Position numbers and translations under genes: made by a program
Assembly: GCA_963556495.2 (NCBI GenBank)
Contig: OY747716.1
Coordinates: 9,235,071-9,299,070, forward strand
Length of the DNA stretch: 64,000 nt
Direction of reading: 5' to 3'
Source of the DNA: Valencia hispanica
Taxonomy: Eukaryota > Chordata > Actinopteri > Cyprinodontiformes > Valenciidae
Shown here: piece after piece, positions 1 through 11,254 of the stretch
Numbering within the stretch: position 1 is the first letter of the stretch
Layout: each line of letters opens with the position of its first letter
Notes under the pieces: model-generated
Databases searched by the model: none
Seen by the model: only the letters and a program-made list of their open reading frames with translations
Told to the model about the DNA's origin: nothing

Positions 1-56
1 AATCATGCAAACATTCCAATCAGTTTAAAGTTTTAGTTAGTTTCCTATTGAAGGAA
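1..56 (-). mobile_element. L2 LINE 3' UTR piece (distal part of a split minus-strand copy)
   Basis: The reverse complement matches the 3' UTR of the L2 copy at 5690-10524, around 10385-10440, with scattered mismatches. It shares the blocks that read aaacattccaatcagtt and tttccta on the plus strand. The 3' tip of the element lies outside the window. Homology stops near 56-58, where a fold-back element begins, and resumes in the same orientation at about 561. I infer that these pieces and 16195-17395 are one old insertion. Confidence 0.75.
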
Positions 57-391
57 TCTACAGGAACTGTGTGCTGAGGGGAAATATTCATGTGACCAAT
101 CAAACCGCGGTCTCCTCTCACATGACTCCAAGATGGCAGCCCACAGAGAAGATTACATTTTAGAAGATAAACTCGTGGAAATTTGGCAAGACTACACCTG
201 TTTATTAGATGTCAGCTTGTCAGATTTCAAGAACAGGGACAAGCGCGAGCAGGCATACAGCGAGTTGGCCGCAAAATTGGACCAGACAGGTACTGTGAAA
301 ACAGGGGTCTGCCATCTCCGAATCATGTGAGCGGAAAAAACTTTTTGATTGGTCACTTGAATATTTCCCCTCAGCACACAGTTCATGTAGA
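57..391. mobile_element. Fold-back element with about 85-bp inverted repeats and a MADF-like exon
   Basis: The ends are long imperfect inverted repeats of about 57-143 and 304-391. The shared core reads gaactgtgtgctgagggg on the left and its reverse complement on the right, and the similarity continues through gaccaatcaa and the block around the start codon. The element replaces about 0.5 kb of the host L2 3' UTR. The unit fits a non-autonomous DNA element, but the ends do not match a superfamily I can name and no clean target duplication is seen. A second, smaller inverted repeat follows at 489-567 and may belong to the same insertion. Confidence 0.55.
133..330 (+). pseudogene. MADF-like domain fragment (first-exon type)
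   Basis: A 65-residue frame starts with the ATG inside the left inverted repeat. Residues 8-52 resemble the N-terminal half of a MADF domain: an EDKLVEIW helix, then SDFKNRDKREQAYSELAAKL. MADF domains are Myb/SANT-like DNA-binding modules found in host regulators and in the accessory protein of PIF/Harbinger transposons. At 289-292 the sequence reads cagg followed by ta, a good splice donor context exactly where the MADF-like reading ends. The last residues would therefore be intron read-through. No second exon is present, so this is a fragment or captured exon. Assignment is by pattern only. Confidence 0.5.
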
Positions 392-488
392 GCGCACAAA
401 GTGTGTTTTTTGCCTCACAAGGCGAAAAATATCAAACCTGTTTGATTTTCACCTCAACGCCTCATGAGGCAGAAAACTCATCGGAAAT

Positions 489-567
489 TAGCTGCACACA
501 GCGAGCTATCTGCTGAGCAAACGGCCTCGAATGACTTTTCGCTCAGCAGATTGATCTTGTGTGCAGC
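489..567. repeat. Imperfect inverted repeat (hairpin)
   Basis: The arms at 489-517 and 541-567 share gctgcacaca and ctgctgagc with their complements around a spacer of about 23 bp. It lies between the MADF fold-back element and the resumed L2 sequence, and could be the end structure of a small MITE or part of the same insertion. Confidence 0.5.
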
Positions 568-1434
568 AGGCTTAAGCCTTATAGCAGCATAACTACAGAG
601 CTAGCACAGGATGACCTTAGCCACTCTAACAATAAGCTTGATCAAAAAGGAAAGTTTTAAGCCTGGCCTTAAAAGTAAACAGAGTGTCTGCCTCACTGAC
701 TAAAGCTGGGAGCTGGTTCCACAGGAGAGGAGCCTGATAACTAAAAGATCTGCCTCCCATTTTACTTTTAGAAATCCTAGGAACTACAAGTAAACCTGCA
801 GTCTCTGTTGGGAAAATATGAAACAATTAGATTCTGATGTATGATGAAGCTTGATTATTAAGGGCTTTATATGTAAGAAGGAGGATCTTAAATTCTATTC
901 TGGTTTTTACAGGGAGCCAATGAAGGGAAGCTTAAACAGGAGAAATGTGATCTCTCTTTTTAATATTAATCAGAACTCTTGCTGCTGCATTTTGGATCAA
1001 ATGACAGCTTTTAATTACATTTTGTGGGCTTCCTGACAGTAAAGAATTACAGTAGTCCAGCCTTGAGGTAACAAATGCATGGACTAGTTTCTCAGCATCA
1101 CTCCTGGACAGGATGTTTCTAATCTTAGCAATATTCCGGAGGTGAAACAAGGAAAGCCTAGAAACCTGTTTAATATGGAATTTGAGTGTCCTGGTCAAAA
1201 ATAACGCCGAGGATTTTTACTATTATCCAGATGAAGTGATTGACTAAGCAGTTTCTTTTTTAGAGCTTCTGGACCAAAGGCAGCAACTTCTGTCTTGTCA
1301 GAATTTAAGGAAAAAAAAGTTTAGTGTCATCCAGGATTTTATTTCTTCCAGACATGCCTGTAATCTACCTAACTGATTGGATTCATCAGGATTTATGGAT
1401 AAATATAGTTGTGTATCATCGGCATAACTGTGGA
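561..1434 (-). pseudogene. L2 LINE ORF2 C-terminus and proximal 3' UTR, broken
   Basis: The minus strand encodes the end of an L2/CR1-type ORF2. It runs from just after the YADD box (near 1425), through a region matching 9230-9500 of the full copy (932-1198), to the C-terminal block at 626-826 with LLWNQLPAL and FKARLKTFLF. Frameshifts and stops separate the blocks. Plus-strand homology ends at about 1434, where a TCTA repeat begins. The same reading continues in the same orientation at 16195, about 65 bp of L2 sequence further on. This supports one L2 copy split by later insertions. Confidence 0.85.
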
Positions 1435-1581
<147 letters not shown>

Positions 1582-1636
1582 TGAAGAGATAAAAATTCTG
1601 TAAATGTTGTATGAGGGTTTAATTTTGTAGTGCAGC
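1582..1636 (+). repeat. ERV 5' LTR remnant
   Basis: The 55 bp match the first 55 bp of the 3' LTR at 14219 with about two differences, then similarity stops abruptly. The rest of the 5' LTR and the primer-binding site are not recognisable, so it has been deleted or rearranged. A 14-bp stretch at 1636-1649 matches the reverse complement of the 3' LTR near 14408-14421, a possible trace of local inversion. Confidence 0.75.
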
Positions 1637-2053
1637 TCAAAGTCTTGCTTCCTCCCGGAACAACAGTTGATGACAGGGTCTTCCTTCACAGGGACAACAG
1701 CCAGTGAGTAAAAAATTTGATGCGTGAAAGAATAAAAAATAAGAGAGAAGAAATAACTAGGTCCGGGACCTTTCTAATGCAAGTTTGTGTTTTGCAAATA
1801 AAGATCGGGGATCTTTGCGTGATGATCCGGATCTCACAATGAATATCCATGTTAAAGGAGTTGGGACTCCAAAGCGCGCAGAGATCTGGGATCTCAATTA
1901 GAAATAGGCCTAATGATAAATAATATCTAAATAATAATACTAGTAATGAAAAAACATGATAATAAATACATAATTATATTAATGTGTGATAAACCGGTTG
2001 TGTGACTGTGTGTGTGTGAATGGAGATTTCTGTGGTGAGACAGCTGTAGGCTG
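1637..2053 (+). other. ERV 5' region, unassigned
   Basis: AT-rich sequence between the LTR stub and the solo LTR, probably degraded leader. No open frame or clear primer-binding site is visible. The last four bases (gctg, 2050-2053) are the target duplication of the next insertion. Confidence 0.4.
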
Positions 2054-3502
2054 TGTTGTGATTGCATTTCTCATAAGATGAACTGAACAGACTTTTGGAT
2101 GTCTGGGAGCTATTTCAAAGATGGACTGAGCAGACCACATTTCCCAGCAATCCTAGCAGTGACCCCCAACACACTCCTATTGGTCCGTGCCCACCCACAG
2201 TGACATCAGCGATGACATCACGGCCAAAGGGGCTATAAGAGTAGTCGTGCCCATTATGAATTGTTCTCCAGCTGGAAGTTCTTGGATGAACTACTGCTGA
2301 ACAGAGGACATCTCACCGGTGAAGATTCTCTTTTGTTCTGACCCGCTGGACCGGGGAAGAACTCGCTTCGAAGTGCTCATACGGTTTGTGTATCTCGTGT
2401 GAGCTATATTAGAACTGTTCCCAGACAGTTCGTTAGACATCGACCTACAGGCCATCCAGCCTGCCTTTGGGCCACACGGTCCTTAAAATCCTGTACAGGT
2501 TTTTTTTATAACTCTTCCTTTTCTTGCTCAACTACGGTCACAATTCACTCTCCTCCTAGTGGACTGGACCTCCTTCAAGGCAAAGTAGGACTGAACCGGT
2601 TCATTTATACTAATAATGTGTCTGGGCGGAGATAAACAGAGAAAATAGAGTTTTAACGAGTTAGATCTCGTTCATTGTTGGTTAAAGTGTTTTTAAGCGC
2701 TGTACCTGTTTTCTCATTTTTGCGTCGTCGCACGTATAAGTCTGAGCTGTGAAATTGCTGTCTTTGAAACTGTCTGTTTTATCCTGAGCAGATCACGCCT
2801 TTCTTTTTTTTCTTCCTCTTGTTTTCCCTCTCTCTTCCTCTCTCTCCCTCCCTGATAACTCCATTGGCAGTCGGGCTCGGTCCGGCCTGCGTTAGCTGGT
2901 CTTAGCTGAAAAGTTTAACTCCATTGTCTTTAGTCTGTCACTAAAGCAGAGGGCTACCACATGGACGCTTCCCCCATGTGCTCCTTTAGCCAAAGCTAGT
3001 TGTATGATTCTTTCTCTAAGAGCTGAGATTTGTGTCTCCTAGGCTGTCTGGGATTTGATCCTCCTGGAGTGAGGCCCCCCCCTCCTTTTCTGACCCGAAC
3101 CTCAGCTGTCTCACTGATTTCATTTCATGTTAATTGTGTTTAATGTTCACCTATTATTATTGTCTAATATCTGTAGTAATTCTTGCATGCTTTAGAATAG
3201 ATGGGATTTTCTATTTCCTAAATAAAGTCCCCTTATCTTAAAGGGAAGTTGTCTGGGATTACTTGGAGTGATGCATACAATTAATGTCCACAGCGTTAGA
3301 ACTTATTCCTTCATCTATTGTTTAATTATCTGAGACTGAACAATTTGGCTATATATATATTTATATATGTTCCTGGAATCCAACAGGATGGTGCCCCTAA
3401 ACTTGGTAATTTTTACATAAAATTATTAATCTTATTAATAATTGCCCTAAGCAATTATTCATAATTATTCATAGCCAAATCCTACCTATCTGTGGCACAA
3501 CA
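2054..3502 (+). mobile_element. Solo LTR, 1449 bp, family A (plus)
   Basis: The ends are TGTTGTG and CACAACA, a 7-bp inverted repeat with canonical TG...CA, flanked by gctg at 2050-2053 and 3503-3506. A TATA-like ctataagag lies near 2231, after a CCAAT-type motif (attggtcc, about 2178) and gatgacatcac. A poly(A) signal (aataaag) lies at about 3222. No polypurine tract or primer-binding site adjoins it, so it is a solo LTR. The promoter core matches the reverse complement of 14761-16157, for example the block ctggacc..ggaagaac and cttcgaagtg. ERV or Gypsy origin cannot be decided without an internal region. Confidence 0.8.
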
Positions 3503-3506
3503 GCTG

Positions 3507-5690
3507 AAAGGAGTCTCATGGTTAGAAGATTGAGTAAATAACACTGCGATAAGATAAATAGATCAAATCAAAGAGAAATAAAAGCTGAATTTACGTCATT
3601 AACATGGGAATGATAAATATTTAAAAATGAAAAATAAAAACAGTAAAATGTAACATATCGAAATATGGGGAAAAATAGCAAAGAAAATTTAAAGGAGATG
3701 CAAAATTTATGTAAGACAAAAGACAATACATTTCTTTAAAAATAAATAAAGATTAGGAATTTGAAGGACGATTGACTGAGTAATTTCGCGCACTTCTTGG
3801 TAGTTGCGATATAAAATAAAATTGAAAAGATCAAAATTGAAGAATAGACATTTGGCGTCTCAAACAAAGGAATTCCTCAGGAAGGAGCAATGAAGAGAAA
3901 AAGGAGGGGTTCATGCGTGAAGCTGATGTGTTTTTTAGCACTCGGGAAGATGAAAAATGTTTAAACTTTGTTTTCTCCTAAAGTTCCGCCGAAAGAAAAA
4001 TAAAATAAAAGAGAAAACTCACTTCCATATTTTAAAAAATCCTATCAAGAGTAAGGTAAACTTTACTGTGATCTAAATGAATTATCTTAAACAAGCGACC
4101 ACCTTCCCCTTAAGGAAGGGCTGTTCTGATAATAAACAAGACCCCCCTCTTTCCCTCAACAATGGGTCGTTAGCTGTTCTCTTAATAAACAAACCAACTG
4201 TGATGGGTTGCGACGGAAACCGGTAAAATTGACTTCCTGAGAAAGACTTGTTTGAAACCAGATTCATCATGCGTTTCAAAATTGTTAAAAGTTATCCAAC
4301 TGCAGGAAGCTAGAAGGGAAGGAACACACCTCCCCCCGCTAGCTGATAAGGAGGGGGATGTTTTAGCTGCGTGATTCTCTCTATACAAAAGGGTGGGATT
4401 TCTTAAGTGCAGCGGCAACTTTTACTCTATAATAATAACAATAAAAAACTTAGCTAATATTTTTAATGATATTCATGGGATGTCTGTGAGATCTCTCATA
4501 TAGTATAAAAGAAATGGTTTAAAAATGACGGATTATGAGCAGAGTGATTTTATTTTGAAATACAGGCGGATGTCTACAGGTCCTGTAGGGAAGCGACAGC
4601 TGGGTGGCTACGTTAATTTATTCTTTGTAACAAGCGGCAGCTTCAGATGCTTGCTTCTAACATTTTAATGACAGATAAGATACCTGTTGAAAGGAAAAAA
4701 TCTTGTAATGCGCTGGGTTAGAGAGTGCAAAAAAGAGAGGAATTTTTCATTACGGGATTACCGTAGTACAGAATGTAGTAACGCACTCCAAAATTCAACT
4801 TTAGTTACCGTAGCACACTGAGTATAAGCACACTCCAATATTTACACTCAATGAAGTTGTTGCTAATGGGACAAAATTAAGGGTCTGATTAAGCAGGAAA
4901 GATGTCTGGACCTACACCTGAGACTCGGAGAGGTTGCCGGCCCTCGCCCCAGTCTGAGTTGAGAAAGGTACCACGTTTTGGACATCTAGCAACAGACTCT
5001 TCCACATATAATCATAATAATAAGCTAATTTGTAGAATCTTTATGAAAGAGCAGATAAGCAGAGAGCAAGGAATAGAGATGTGATGTTTTGTTATGGAAA
5101 TATCAGTTGCTGATTATCTCATTGACAAAATGGTAGGAAGTTAGTGAAGCCAGATGGAGAAAAAAAAATACAAAATTAGGAATTTTGTTTTCCACTAAAA
5201 AAATGAGATTGAGTTGTTAGAAAAATGAAATAAAAATAATAGATTTTGCTACAGGAAAATTCTGTTGTGTTAATCATATTATCTCGAGATTCTTTTCTAA
5301 TTTGTTAGGAAGAGATTTCCTATTTCATTTGAAGTTGGGCATATTCTCTGTAGGGGATAAATTAATAATCCAAATTGTAGATTTTCATAAAATTCTTGAA
5401 ACGGGACAGCTACCAAAGAATTGTTCTACTTGGAAAGAGAAAAATTAAAGTTTTAACTTTAGTTTGTAATCAGATGAAGATAAAATAATCATATTATTGC
5501 TAACAGAAGATCCAAATTGAACTTTGCATGTTTTTGTCATTTGGCCAACAATGGGGAACAAGGGTATGGCGACCTCTAGTGGCGAACTAATTAAAGCATT
5601 TCATATGGACAATTAAATTCTCAAACTGATTAGTTCATGGACAAGAAGTGTGTCAGACATGGAAAAAAAGAAAAGCTTCTTATATAAAAT
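3507..5690 (+). other. Decayed ERV internal sequence (gag/pol side)
   Basis: AT- and purine-rich sequence with only short open frames. By position it should be gag and early pol of the retrovirus, but I cannot recognise a capsid, protease or reverse transcriptase motif. It ends where the plus-strand L2 begins. Confidence 0.35.
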
Positions 5691-5964
5691 TAACAAAAAA
5701 TTTTCTTGCTGATTCGACGGGGGTAAGCTGTATTGCGTCATTTCCTGTTGTGCTCCCTGTAAGCTGTTTGGTGTTCAGACTCTCTTGAATTGATCTTATT
5801 TTCTCTGTGCTGAGGCCTTTCTAAGTTATTTTAACACACAAGCACACTAAAACACACGTTTTGTGGTGGTGTACTTTACGTTTTGGGAACTCCTTGTGTT
5901 TCACACAGCTTTTCCTGGGGTGGTAAGGTCTCGCTAGCTCAGTTAGCTTAGCTACATTGCGGCT

Positions 5965-6174
5965 ATGGCTACTCTTCTCTCTCCTGTCTCTAACTCTTCT
6001 CTTCTCTCTTGCTCTATCTGTCAGATGTTTAGTTACTTCCCCGCTTCCTTTAGTGATAATGGTAACTGTAATAAATGTAATATTTGTGTAGCTTTGGAGG
6101 CGAGGGTATCAGAATTAGAAGCACGGCTCCGCGCTGTTGAAAAACCAGCAGATAGCCGAGCCAACAAGGATTGA
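5965..6174 (+). pseudogene. L2 ORF1 N-terminus: Cys-rich finger and coiled coil
   Basis: A 69-residue frame with Cys at CSIC and CNKCNIC spacing (residues 16-42), resembling the PHD-like finger of CR1/L2 ORF1. An acidic heptad stretch follows ([16 protein letters not shown], residues 43-58), expected to form a coiled coil for trimerisation. The frame ends at 6174, but the protein carries on in another frame from about 6140. A single frameshift therefore splits ORF1 between finger and esterase. The start is the first ATG after the 5' UTR. Confidence 0.7.
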
Positions 6175-6811
6175 CACCCCTAGCTGTTCTCCGGTAGAGC
6201 CCGCGCAGCCGGGACCTCAGGCTGGTTGGGTGAGTGTACGTAGGAAGCATAGTTCTAGGACCCAGCCCACGGGCCACCACCAACGTGTCTGCGTTTCTAA
6301 CAGATTTTCCCTGCTCAGCGACACACCCGCTGAGAAGCCGACCCTGGTAATTGGTAGCTCCATAGTCAGAAACGTGGCATTAGAGACACCATTGACCATA
6401 GTCAAATGTTTGCCAGGGGCCAGAACGGGCAACATCAAATCCTACCTGAAACTGCTGGCTAAACATAAGCGTAAATACAGTAAGATTGTTATTCACGCTG
6501 GCTGTAATGACACCCGGTTACGCCAATCGGAGGTCACTAAAATTAGTGTTGCTAAAACAATGTCAGACTCGGTCATCTTTTCTGGTCCCCTGCCTGATCG
6601 AACCAGTGACGACATGTTTAGCCGCATGCTATCATTCCATCAATGGTTGTTTAGGTGGTGTCCTGCAAACGATGTGGGCTACATTGATAACTGGAGAACA
6701 TTTTGGGGAAAACCTGGTCTGATCCGGAGAGACGGCATCCATCCCACTTTGGATGGAGCAGCTCTTCTTTCTAGGAATATGGCCGAATTTATTAGTCCTC
6801 CAAAACACTGA
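6137..6811 (+). pseudogene. L2 ORF1 esterase (SGNH hydrolase-like) part
   Basis: A 224-residue frame carries the SGNH blocks. Block I is VIGSSIVR, with the likely nucleophile Ser75 and GSS in place of the usual GDS. Block III is HAGCND (Asn124) and block V is DGIHPT (Asp199, His202). Such esterase domains occur in ORF1 of CR1/L2 LINEs, where the role is not settled but membrane or lipid contact has been proposed. Compared with the copy at 16918-17172, this one lacks about 21 bp (7 residues) between the second and third blocks, near 6555. The true protein starts upstream at 5965; the frame change is near 6140-6174. Confidence 0.8.
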
Positions 6812-6904
6812 CAACCCAGGGTCCAGACCAGGAAGCAGAGTCGTAGTTTAACCCACCTCTCTGCGGCTTCTGTACTGTTACCCACCCATTACCCTATAGA
6901 AACA

Positions 6905-7690
6905 GTGTCTTGCCCACGGCCAAAATTAAATGGATTAAAAGTTAAGCCAACAAAAGCAAATCATGGAAATCTCATGAAAATAAATACAACTTTGACTGAA
7001 AATAAATCTATTAAATGTGGTTTATTAAACATAAGATCTCTCTCCTCAAAGACTTTGTTAGTAAATGACTTGATTTGTGATAATCACATTGATTTCCTTT
7101 GTCTCACAGAAACCTGGTTGCAGCAGGAGGATTATGTCAGTATAAATGAGTCAACTCCTTCCAGTCATTTAAATGTTCACATTCCTAGAAATAGAGGAGT
7201 TGCTACCATTTTTCGTTCTGATTTACAAATTAGTCCCAGACCAATTGATAGCTACATTTCTTTTGAACATCTAACCCTTAATTTTCCTCATCCAAGTTGC
7301 AAAACATTAAGACCATTTTTGTTTGTGGTTTTGTATCGTCCACCAGGCCCTTACTCTCAATTCTTGGATCAGATCTCAAATTTTTTATCTGATTTAGTAT
7401 TAAATACTGATAGGGTTATTATAGTGGGGGACTTTAATATTCATGTGGATACTGAAAGTGATAGCCTAAATGCAGCCTTTAATGCTATTTTAGACTCAAT
7501 TGGCTTTACTCAAAGAGTACAGGGATCGACCCACTCGGGTAAACACACTTTGGACCTTGTACTGACATACGGAATTGAGTGTGAGGAAATAACAGTCCAC
7601 CCACATAACCCGGTCCTGTCTGACCACTTCTTAATAACTTTTGAATTTACTTTAAAGGACCATCTTACTTTCCTTAGTGTCTCAGGGTAA
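6905..7690 (+). pseudogene. L2 ORF2 endonuclease domain (APE-type)
   Basis: A 261-residue frame with the expected order of APE endonuclease motifs: LLNIRSL (Asn42), LTETWL (Glu69), [24 protein letters not shown] and LSDHFLI. This enzyme nicks target DNA to start target-primed reverse transcription. All key residues are present, but the frame breaks at 7677-7690 and RT continues in another frame, so endonuclease and RT can no longer be made as one protein. Confidence 0.9.
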
Positions 7691-9809
7691 CACAGTGGAT
7701 GGCAGCAATTCTATCTCTAACCCTTCAGAAATTGATGATCTGGTTCACAGTGTTACGTCCTCATTGCCTTTGGCATTAGATAGTGTAGCCCCCTTAAAAA
7801 AGAAAGTGGCTAGCCATAGGAAGCTGACTCCTTGGTTCAACGCAGAGTTGCGTACTTTAAAGCAGAATACTAGGAAGTTGGAGAGAAAATGGCTCTCTAC
7901 ACACCTATAGGATTCCTATTGAACCTGAAATAACAGTCTACTGCTGTATAAAAAGACCCTTCGACAAGCTAGAACAGCATATTTTTCATCATTAATAGAG
8001 GCGAATAAAAACAATCCTAGGTTTCTTTTTAGTACAGTTGCCAAACTTACACAGAGTCATAGCTCTGTTGAGCCAACTATTCCCCCAGCTCTTAGCAGTG
8101 ATGATTTTATGGGATTCTTCATAAATAAAATTAATTCTATTAAAAATAAAATCATTGGCATCTTCCCAAACATGATTACTTCTTCCTCAGTAAATGAGGC
8201 AGTATCGGAAAGAACTGTAGAACCTCAGTTGTGCTTAGGCTGTTTTGATTCAGTCGAGCTTTCGGAATTATCAAAAATATTAGCCTCATCTAAACCTTCA
8301 ACTTGTATGTTGGACCCAATTCCAACCAAATTATTTAAAGAAGTGTTCCATTTGGTTCCTGGCCCCATTTTGGATATGATGAATCTATCCTTAGTAAATG
8401 GATACGTGCCACAGGAATTTAAAATAGCCGTGATTAAACCTTTACTCAAGAAACCTTCCCTTGATCAAGATGACTTAGTGAATTACAGACCTATATCTAA
8501 CCTTCCTTTCTTATCCAAAGTCCTGGAGAAAAATGTTGCTAATCAAGTCTGTGAGCATCTAAACAGTAACGAGCTGTTTGAAGAGTTTCAATCAGGTTTT
8601 AGAGCTCATCATAGCACTGAAACAGCGCTAGTGAAGGTTACTAATGATATTCTCATGGCCTCAGATAATGGACTTGTGTCTGTTCTGGTTTTGTTAGATC
8701 TCAGTGCTGCTTTTGACACAGTCGATCATAATATTCTCTTACAAAGGCTTGAACATGTTGCAGGGATCAAAGGAACAGCACTAGGCTGGTTTAAATCATA
8801 TTTGTCTGATAGATTCCAGTTTGTTCATCTAAATGATACATCTTCTTCACTCTCAAGGGTTACTTGTGGAGTTCCACAGGGTTCTGTGCTTGGACCAATT
8901 CTGTTCACCATATATATGCTCCCAATTGGTAGAATCATTAGACAGCATGGGATAAATTTCCACAGCTATGCAGATGATACACAACTATATTTATCCATAA
9001 ATCCTGATGAACCCAGTCAGTTAGGTAGATTACAGGCATGTCTGGAAGACATAAAAACATGGATGACCCTAAACTTTTTGCTTTTAAATTCTGACAAAAC
9101 AGAAGTTGCTGTCTTTGGACCAGACGTTCTTAAACAGAAACTGATTAGTCAATCACTTCATCTGGATGGCATTAAATTGGCCCCCAGTAATAACGTAAAG
9201 AACCTCGGCGTTGTTTTTGACTGAGACTCGACATTTAAATCCCATATTAAACAGGTTTCTAGGATTTCTTTCTTTCACCTCCGGAATATTGCTAAAATTA
9301 GAAACATCCTGTCCAGGAGTGATGCCGAGAAACTAGTCCATGCATTTGTTACCTCAAGGCTGGACTACTGTAATTCTTCACTATCAGGTAGTCCACAAAA
9401 TGCCATTAAAAGCCTTCAGTTGATCCAAAATGCGGCAGAAAGAGTTCTGATGAATATTAAAAAGAGAGATCACATTTCTCCTGTTTTAGTTTCCCTTCAT
9501 TGGCTCCCTGTTAAATCCAGAATAGAATTTAAGATCCTTCTTCTTACATACAAAGCCCTTAATAATCAAGCTCCATCATACATCAGAGATCTAATTGTTC
9601 CATATGTTCCTAACAGAGCACTTCACTCTCAGACTGCAGGTTTCCTTGTAGTTCCTAGGATTTCTAAAAGTAGAATGGGAGGCAGATCTTTTAGTTATCA
9701 GGCTCCTCTCCTGTGGAACCAGCTCCCAGCTTTAGTCCGTGAGGCAGACACGCTGTTTACTTTTAAGGCCAGGCTTAAAACTTTCCTTTTTGATAAAGAT
9801 TATAGTTAG
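7677..9809 (+). pseudogene. L2 ORF2 reverse transcriptase and C-terminus, with stops
   Basis: One frame runs through three open stretches (7677-7910, 8109-9224, 9420-9809), interrupted by stop codons near 7908, 7920 and 7926 and by a TGA at 9222. RT motifs are intact: [32 protein letters not shown] (about 8692), CGVPQGSVLGP and [10 protein letters not shown] (about 8964). The C-terminal part ends ...FKARLKTFLF, characteristic of L2. The YADD catalytic pair is present, so damage is limited to a few nonsense changes and the shift from the endonuclease frame. This copy is relatively young next to the minus-strand L2 that frames the locus. Confidence 0.9.
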
Positions 9810-10524
9810 AGTGGCTTAGGTTATCCTGAGCTATCTCTGTAGTTATGCTGCTATAGGCTTAGACTGCTGGAGGACAGACTTACCAATTTTCTTCACTCTG
9901 CTACTTCCTTTTCTCCTACGACTCTCCAGTTGTATTATAGTACATTCTGTTATTTCGACTGTTAACTTTGTTTTCTCTCAGTGTTTTTCTCTCCATAGAA
10001 GATATACCTGGTCTGGTATCCTGCTTGGCTGCAATGCCCTGTTGGACGGGGGGCATCGACTGGGATGATCCTCCCAGTAACTGAACATCCACTGTGTCCT
10101 GTTATCAACTTTTTACTTTCTGTAACATAGAAAGTTCTCTTATATCAGATCTTCTGTTCCTTCTGTGTCTCTGATCTGTCTTCTCAAACCCCCAGACGGT
10201 CGTGGCAGATGGCCCCTCCTACTGAGCCTGGTTCTGTTGGAGGTTTCTTCCTGTTAAAGGGGAGTTTTTCCTCTCCACCGTCGCTACATGCTTGCCCAGT
10301 ATGAGGGATTGCTGAAGGATTGCTGTGGTTGGAAAGTCTGCATCAACGGGGCCCAACCTCACGCCAATGACTGACGCAATCTGCTGGGATTCCTTAAATA
10401 GGAAACTTTTTAACTGATTGGAATGTTTGTATAAATGTATTCAAATGACTTCTTGTTACGTGCCTTGAGATGACATCTGTTGTGATTTGGCGCTATATAA
10501 ATAAACTGAATTGAATTGAATTGA
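9810..10524 (+). other. L2 3' UTR and tandem tail
   Basis: Contains the conserved block ggtttcttcctgttaaagg (about 10241), the stem-like ctctccaccgtcg, and the tail block with ggcgctatataaataaactg followed by gaattg repeats. The tail resembles the 3' ends seen at 29379 and 31399 on the minus strand, which shows that related L2 machinery, or SINEs using it, was active here. Confidence 0.85.
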
Positions 10525-10529
10525 AAGAA

Positions 10530-11240
10530 ACAGCTTTGAGCACACAAAGGGTGTACTGAAGAAGCTCTATTTGGTAAGAAAAGATAATGTCTCCTAATGG
10601 ATTTGTAATGTTAACAGCGAAACATTTAGATACACTAACTGTTGCAGAAATGTTGTTTAGAGAAATAATGCCTAGATTTGATATCCACAAATGATCTATA
10701 GTGGTAACGGAACACATGTTGTGAATGAAATAATTGATAAAATAGGACAAAGATTATAGATCATTTTTTAAGAGACAATTGGATTCTAAAAGCAGATTAA
10801 GAAAGGCCATGGATAAGACTAAACAGGATTGGAGATACTGTTTGGTTATGATAAAGCTATATATGAATATAACACCAAGTAATTGAACGGATTTGATGAG
10901 ACCTTATACCTTCCTACAGTTTGATATATTAAAATAAGAGGAACAATTACAAACGGATTTATGAATTTATGATAAAAATGTTGCAAATAAAAAAAAAAGC
11001 AATGGAACAAACAGGACAAAATTGGATATTGTCTTGATTTGGTAAATTATACATGCATATAATACCAAATTTGAATATTGGCCTCATTATATTTGAAATA
11101 ATCTATGGGCGTAGATATAGAATTCCTTAGATTGGTATACTCTTTTCTAAAGAACAATTTGATTAAGATCTGATGATCAAAATACTGATAATTACATAAT
11201 TTATAAATGCAAACTAATCATATGCCAGATGACCCTATAT
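10530..11240 (+). other. Decayed ERV pol sequence
   Basis: AT-rich continuation of the retrovirus after the L2 insertion. Only short frames remain and no diagnostic RT or RNase H box is readable. It leads directly into the integrase C-terminal signature. Confidence 0.35.
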
Positions 11241-11254
11241 TCCTACAGGAAGAA

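Larger units (their letters stand above)
5690..10524 (+). mobile_element. Near-full-length L2/CR1-type LINE, esterase-ORF1 class
   Basis: In order: a 5' UTR of about 270 bp, ORF1 (zinc-ligand motif, coiled coil, SGNH esterase), ORF2 (APE-type endonuclease, reverse transcriptase, C-terminus), and a 0.7-kb 3' UTR ending in gaattgaattgaattg repeats, the short tandem tail typical of L2. The flanks, about 5670-5680 and 10527-10538, share an imperfect aaagaaa(c)agctt that could be a target duplication. The 5' boundary is approximate. Frameshifts and nonsense codons in both ORFs show it is inactive. CR1-clade LINEs with PHD and esterase domains are known in fish. Confidence 0.88.
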
